Shown piece by piece: positions 61,303 through 64,000 of a stretch of 64,000 nucleotides of DNA. The notes beneath the pieces were generated by a model. The model was not told the DNA's origin. It ran no database searches and saw only the letters and a list, made by a program, of their open reading frames with translations. The position numbers and the translations under genes were made by a program. Source of the DNA: Sporomusa sp. KB1. Its GTDB lineage: Bacteria > Bacillota > Negativicutes > Sporomusales > Sporomusaceae. Location: NCBI RefSeq assembly GCF_007830295.1, contig NZ_VLKC01000002.1, forward strand, positions 592,940 through 656,939, read 5' to 3'. The first letter of the stretch is position 1; every line of letters begins with the position of its first letter.

Positions 61303-62202
61303 CTATTGGTTTTTGACAGGCACAAATCCCATTTCTTCTAAGGTTTTAAGACCGCTATCTGATATCAGATAGTTGATAAGCTGCTGTTCACGCTCATCAG
61401 GCTGAGTCTTGGCGATAAGAATTAGCGGACGCGCTATGGTATACTTGCCGCTGGCGATATTCTCATTGGTAGGTTCTACACCATCAACAGACAGCACAGC
61501 AATTTTTCCCTTATTTTGCTCAACCAAACCTGTGGAAACATAGCCGACAGCATCCACGTTGTCTTGAACCTTACCAGCCAATGCACCCATTGATGGGCAT
61601 TGAATAGCCTCTTTTGAGATTGGCGTACCTTTCATTACCGCTTCATCAAATGCCTGACTGGCACCACCGCCCAGATCACGAATTGCCACAACAATCGGTC
61701 GTTCCGGCAAACTGTCATCTAGCTGCTTCCAAGTTTTTATCTCACCGGAAAAAATGCGTTTAACCTCGTCCTTAGTTAGATTTGGCTTGACTTTTGCTAC
61801 AGGATTTTGTGGATGCACAGCAATAGTCAATGCGTCAAACCCTACCGTATACAGCTTATGGTTGGGAAGTTTTTGTTTTTCAGCCTCGGTCACTACCCGC
61901 GACACCAAACCAATGTCGACAGTCCCGTTAGTAGCTGATTTTACCCCAAAGCCCGAACCACCAGTAGCTACGAATATTGCAATCGGTTCATCAGGCAAAC
62001 TATCTTTTACCTTTTTCCAGGTCTTATATTTCTCAGTAAAATCATCAGCAACCTTGGCAACTACCGGTGCCAGCGTACTGGAACCACCAATTTTAATCGA
62101 AAAGTCCTTAACCTGCTGTGGCTTACTGGTCGTGGAACTACCACAGCCTGCAATAACAGCGATACAAGTAAATAATAGAAAATACGTTAGCAGCTTCTTC
62201 AT
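61303..62202 (-). CDS. pstS: Phosphate-binding lipoprotein PstS
   Basis: 299 residues from the ATG at 62202 (GGGAGG upstream). A lipoprotein signal (lipobox 'VIAGC', Cys about 18) leads into a periplasmic-binding fold. Phosphate-site segments: 'KIGGSSTLAPV', 'ATGGSGFGVKSATNGTVDIGLVSR', and 'RDLGGGASQAFDEAVM'. It captures phosphate outside the inner membrane for PstCA. The promoter lies in a 56-bp symmetrical region shared with the CarD-like gene. Confidence 0.95.
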   Translation of the reverse strand: MKKLLTYFLLFTCIAVIAGCGSSTTSKPQQVKDFSIKIGGSSTLAPVVAKVADDFTEKYKTWKKVKDSLPDEPIAIFVATGGSGFGVKSATNGTVDIGLVSRVVTEAEKQKLPNHKLYTVGFDALTIAVHPQNPVAKVKPNLTKDEVKRIFSGEIKTWKQLDDSLPERPIVVAIRDLGGGASQAFDEAVMKGTPISKEAIQCPSMGALAGKVQDNVDAVGYVSTGLVEQNKGKIAVLSVDGVEPTNENIASGKYTIARPLILIAKTQPDEREQQLINYLISDSGLKTLEEMGFVPVKNQ

Positions 62203-62223
62203 TGTTTCCTCCCTAGTTGACTT

Positions 62224-62279
62224 ATTCATTGACAAACCCTATAACAATTCTATAATATCTGTATGGTTTGTCAATGAAT
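62224..62279. promoter_or_regulatory. Two face-to-face promoters in a 15-bp inverted repeat
   Basis: ATTCATTGACAAACC (62224-62238) and its exact complement (62265-62279) flank 26 bp. Plus strand: TTGACA (62229)-N16-TATAAT (62251), a perfect sigma-A consensus towards the CarD-like gene. Minus strand: TTGACA (62274)-N16-TAGAAT towards pstS. The two promoters overlap almost completely, so polymerase can probably use only one at a time. Confidence 0.75.
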
Positions 62280-62480
62280 TTTTTCTGAAAACAATGAACT
62301 AATCTCAATCTACCTACTCAGTTATCGGCACTAAAGTGAATATGCTTCACACAAGAATTCACAGATAACAAATTAACATATTGACGACTTTAGACTGCAG
62401 TGATATAATTATGGTTTTCAACTTGATTTTTATCTAATTTTGTGATATACTTAACAACATCGTTACTAGGGGGTGACTTC

Positions 62481-62966
62481 ATGTTTCAAATAGGTGATAA
62501 GATCTTTTATCCAATGCATGGTGGAGGTATTATCGAGAAGATCGAAGAGAAGGAAATATTTGGGCAAACACAACTTTATTATGTTGTGAATATACCTCAT
62601 CGAAACATGCAGGTAATGCTCCCCTTGGATAAGACCGAGAAATTGGGGATGCGCCCGATAGTAGATCCAGATACGCTCGATGATGTTCTCAGCACCTTCC
62701 ACAGCGGTGAAACAGAAACGGCATCAATGAATGATACGCAAAGACAGCGACTGAACATGAGCAAGATCAAGACTGGTGATATCTGCGAAGAAGTTGCCGT
62801 CATCCGGGATCTACTCAGAATTAAGAATAAGCGTAAGTTGGGAATGGCTGACAAGAACATGCTTGATAATGCCCGGCAAATTCTCATCAGCGAAGTCGTA
62901 CTAGTAAAAGATATTCCCCTTGATCAAGCTACTCATTTGTTAGACCAAATATGCGATCTTCAATAA
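62481..62966 (+). CDS. CarD/CdnL-family transcription regulator
   Basis: 161 residues from the ATG at 62481 (AGGGGGTGAC upstream; the frame opens 13 codons earlier). The N-terminal Tudor-like RNA-polymerase-interaction domain (about 1-60: 'FQIGDKIFYPMHGGGIIEKIEE') is followed by a helical DNA-binding domain ('VIRDLLRIKNKRKLGMADKNML', 'LISEVVLVKDIPLDQATHLL'). It binds the polymerase beta subunit and stabilises open complexes at many promoters. It shares its promoter region with pstS. Confidence 0.93.
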   Translation: MFQIGDKIFYPMHGGGIIEKIEEKEIFGQTQLYYVVNIPHRNMQVMLPLDKTEKLGMRPIVDPDTLDDVLSTFHSGETETASMNDTQRQRLNMSKIKTGDICEEVAVIRDLLRIKNKRKLGMADKNMLDNARQILISEVVLVKDIPLDQATHLLDQICDLQ

Positions 62967-62973
62967 TATTATA

Positions 62974-63004
62974 TGAAAGGACTTGGCTTGTGCCAAGTCT
63001 TTTA
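62974..63004 (+). terminator. Terminator of the CarD-like gene
   Basis: AAAGGACTTGGC pairs with GCCAAGTCTTTT across TTGT, followed by a short T-run. Confidence 0.75.
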
Positions 63005-63085
63005 GGACGCTCGCAGAAGCTGCTGTACCCTTTAGGAGTATAGTCGTTCAATCCAGAGAAAGTTAACCTTTCATCTGGACCAGTA

Positions 63086-63117
63086 AAAACCCTGGCCACT
63101 TGGCTTGGGTTTTTTTC
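63086..63117. terminator. Bidirectional terminator after the metallophosphoesterase gene
   Basis: AAAAACCC and GGGTTTTTTT flank an inner TGGCC.../GGCTT pairing; T-runs on both strands. Confidence 0.65.
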
Positions 63118-63132
63118 TGTTTATAATATGGA

Positions 63133-64000
63133 CTATTTATAGATAGTCCAACTATCAATGAGCCCACCGCTTTGCTTAACTGCCTTCACCTGCAGCGCAG
63201 TCTGACTGACTGCTACAACCAGATAATTGGGTTCGTCCTGCGGATCATAGAAAAACTCATGCCAATCTTTAGCTAGTAAATTCCGGTAGGTTTTAGTACC
63301 GCTCCGGCCTGTGGCAACATAGATTGTCCCCTGAGCCGGGCTAGCTGTTACCATGCCGCCACAAAGCGGATAAGTCCGGGCGTAGGCGTGATCATGACCG
63401 GTAAAAACAACGTCTACATGATATTTATCAAAAATAGGTCCAAAAGCCTTGCTGATACTAATCTCGCCATCCCCAGGCTTGTTATTGTAGAGCGGGCGAT
63501 GGATAAAGCCAAGCTTCCACTTTTTCCGGGTGCTTTGCAGGTCGTTTTCCAGCCATGCTTTTTGACGTTCCAGCATGTCTGGCACAAATGCACGTTGCTC
63601 CATTTCCTGACTGTTTAACATAACGAAATGTACATCCCCGTAATCGAAGGAATATACCTGGCCCATCAGGTTCTCTGGACCATTTTGCGGCAATTTTATT
63701 TGCGAGGTAAATAATACCGGCAGGGTGAACTGGCGGCGCTGTGCTGTATAGAACTCATGATTGCCTGTCACAGGCATAACCGGGATTGTATCAACAACAC
63801 CCTGCCCCGCACTAAACCAGCTGTTCCACTGGGAATAATCCTGACCTACATCAACAAGATCACCCACATTGGCAAAGAAAGCGGCCTGATGGTTAGCTTG
63901 ATAGGCCTGGTGCAAGGTAGTCTCCCACACATTATAATTAATGCTCTGTGAGTCGCCAAATACCAAAAAAGTAAAATCCTGCGCTATTGCCGGCGCTGTA
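63133..64000 (-). CDS. Calcineurin-like metallophosphoesterase (purple acid phosphatase type), 5' end outside window
   Basis: The C-terminal 289 residues are present; the frame stays open past 64000. Dimetal motifs: 'FLVFGDSQS' (Asp), 'NVGDLVDVGQDY' (Asp), 'PVTGNHEFY' (Asn, His), 'FIHRPLY' (His) and 'FTGHDHAYART' (His pair). The layout matches secreted purple-acid-phosphatase-like enzymes, often with an N-terminal fibronectin-like domain, which would lie beyond the edge. It removes phosphate from esters outside the cytoplasm. Proximity to pst genes fits phosphate scavenging. Confidence 0.9.
   Translation of the reverse strand, partial: TAPAIAQDFTFLVFGDSQSINYNVWETTLHQAYQANHQAAFFANVGDLVDVGQDYSQWNSWFSAGQGVVDTIPVMPVTGNHEFYTAQRRQFTLPVLFTSQIKLPQNGPENLMGQVYSFDYGDVHFVMLNSQEMEQRAFVPDMLERQKAWLENDLQSTRKKWKLGFIHRPLYNNKPGDGEISISKAFGPIFDKYHVDVVFTGHDHAYARTYPLCGGMVTASPAQGTIYVATGRSGTKTYRNLLAKDWHEFFYDPQDEPNYLVVAVSQTALQVKAVKQSGGLIDSWTIYK

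Noticed and set aside
62224..62279. Invertible (phase-variable) promoter switch
   Set aside because: The arms are only 26 bp apart, too short a segment for known invertases, and no recombinase gene is nearby; overlapping promoters explain the symmetry better.

Overview
The window looks like chromosomal DNA of a diderm, spore-forming, anaerobic member of the Negativicutes, most likely Sporomusaceae (Sporomusa-like). This is inferred from several genes together: an OmpM-type SLH-domain porin (a hallmark of Negativicutes outer membranes), a SPOCS-domain spore protein, a sporulation-type histidine kinase, a T-box leader, a hydrogenase-like sensor, rubrerythrin, lactate oxidation by LutABC, and many chemoreceptors. 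No rRNA, tRNA, CRISPR array or prophage was seen.

Layout. 1-6.1 kb: an MFS exporter fragment, a glnK-amtB nitrogen module with a complete IS256-family element (8-bp target duplication) sitting just upstream of glnK, and the SLH porin. 6.4-9.3 kb: an HD hydrolase and a T-box-controlled AsnC regulator/aminotransferase pair. 9.4-14.4 kb: a c-di-GMP-I riboswitch leading a 36-codon ORF and a chemoreceptor, a P1-family peptidase, and a [FeFe]-hydrogenase-like chemoreceptor. 14.7-27.3 kb: HD protein, DEAD-box helicase (motif II is DEGD), M29 aminopeptidase, chemoreceptor, CBS-GGDEF operon, DUF134 protein, amidohydrolase, two EamA transporters and an AraC regulator.

27.5-43.7 kb is the most interesting part. 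One tightly packed operon encodes CheW, a CheW-like protein, a Cache chemoreceptor with an atypical signalling tip, CheB, CheR-TPR, CheA-REC, a REC protein fused to a lone histidine-phosphotransfer (DHp) domain, and an NtrC-type sigma-54 activator. Its composition resembles the Wsp and Myxococcus Che3 'alternative function' chemosensory systems. Just downstream lie two related regulatory segments. Each has a palindrome containing ACAAAAACTTCTCAC, followed about 152 bp later by a sigma-54 -24/-12 promoter. The second promoter faces a diguanylate cyclase gene with a four-cysteine N-terminus. The suggested flow is receptor, then CheA, then NtrC-type activator, then sigma-54 transcription of a diguanylate cyclase, then c-di-GMP, which could feed back on the c-di-GMP riboswitch receptor gene at 9.5 kb. 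The genes and sites are visible; the wiring is inference.

43.7-50.7 kb: a LarA-family racemase, lutABC, divergent lactate permease, a decayed chemoreceptor tail and rubrerythrin. 50.8-64 kb: FapA/DUF342 protein, glyoxalase-fold and metallo-beta-lactamase-fold enzymes, orphan kinase, XRE regulator, small proteins, SPOCS protein, URO-D-like protein, HAD phosphatase, pstSCAB phosphate importer (interrupted by a REP-like palindrome), a CarD-like regulator sharing an unusual promoter region with pstS, and a metallophosphoesterase cut by the window edge.
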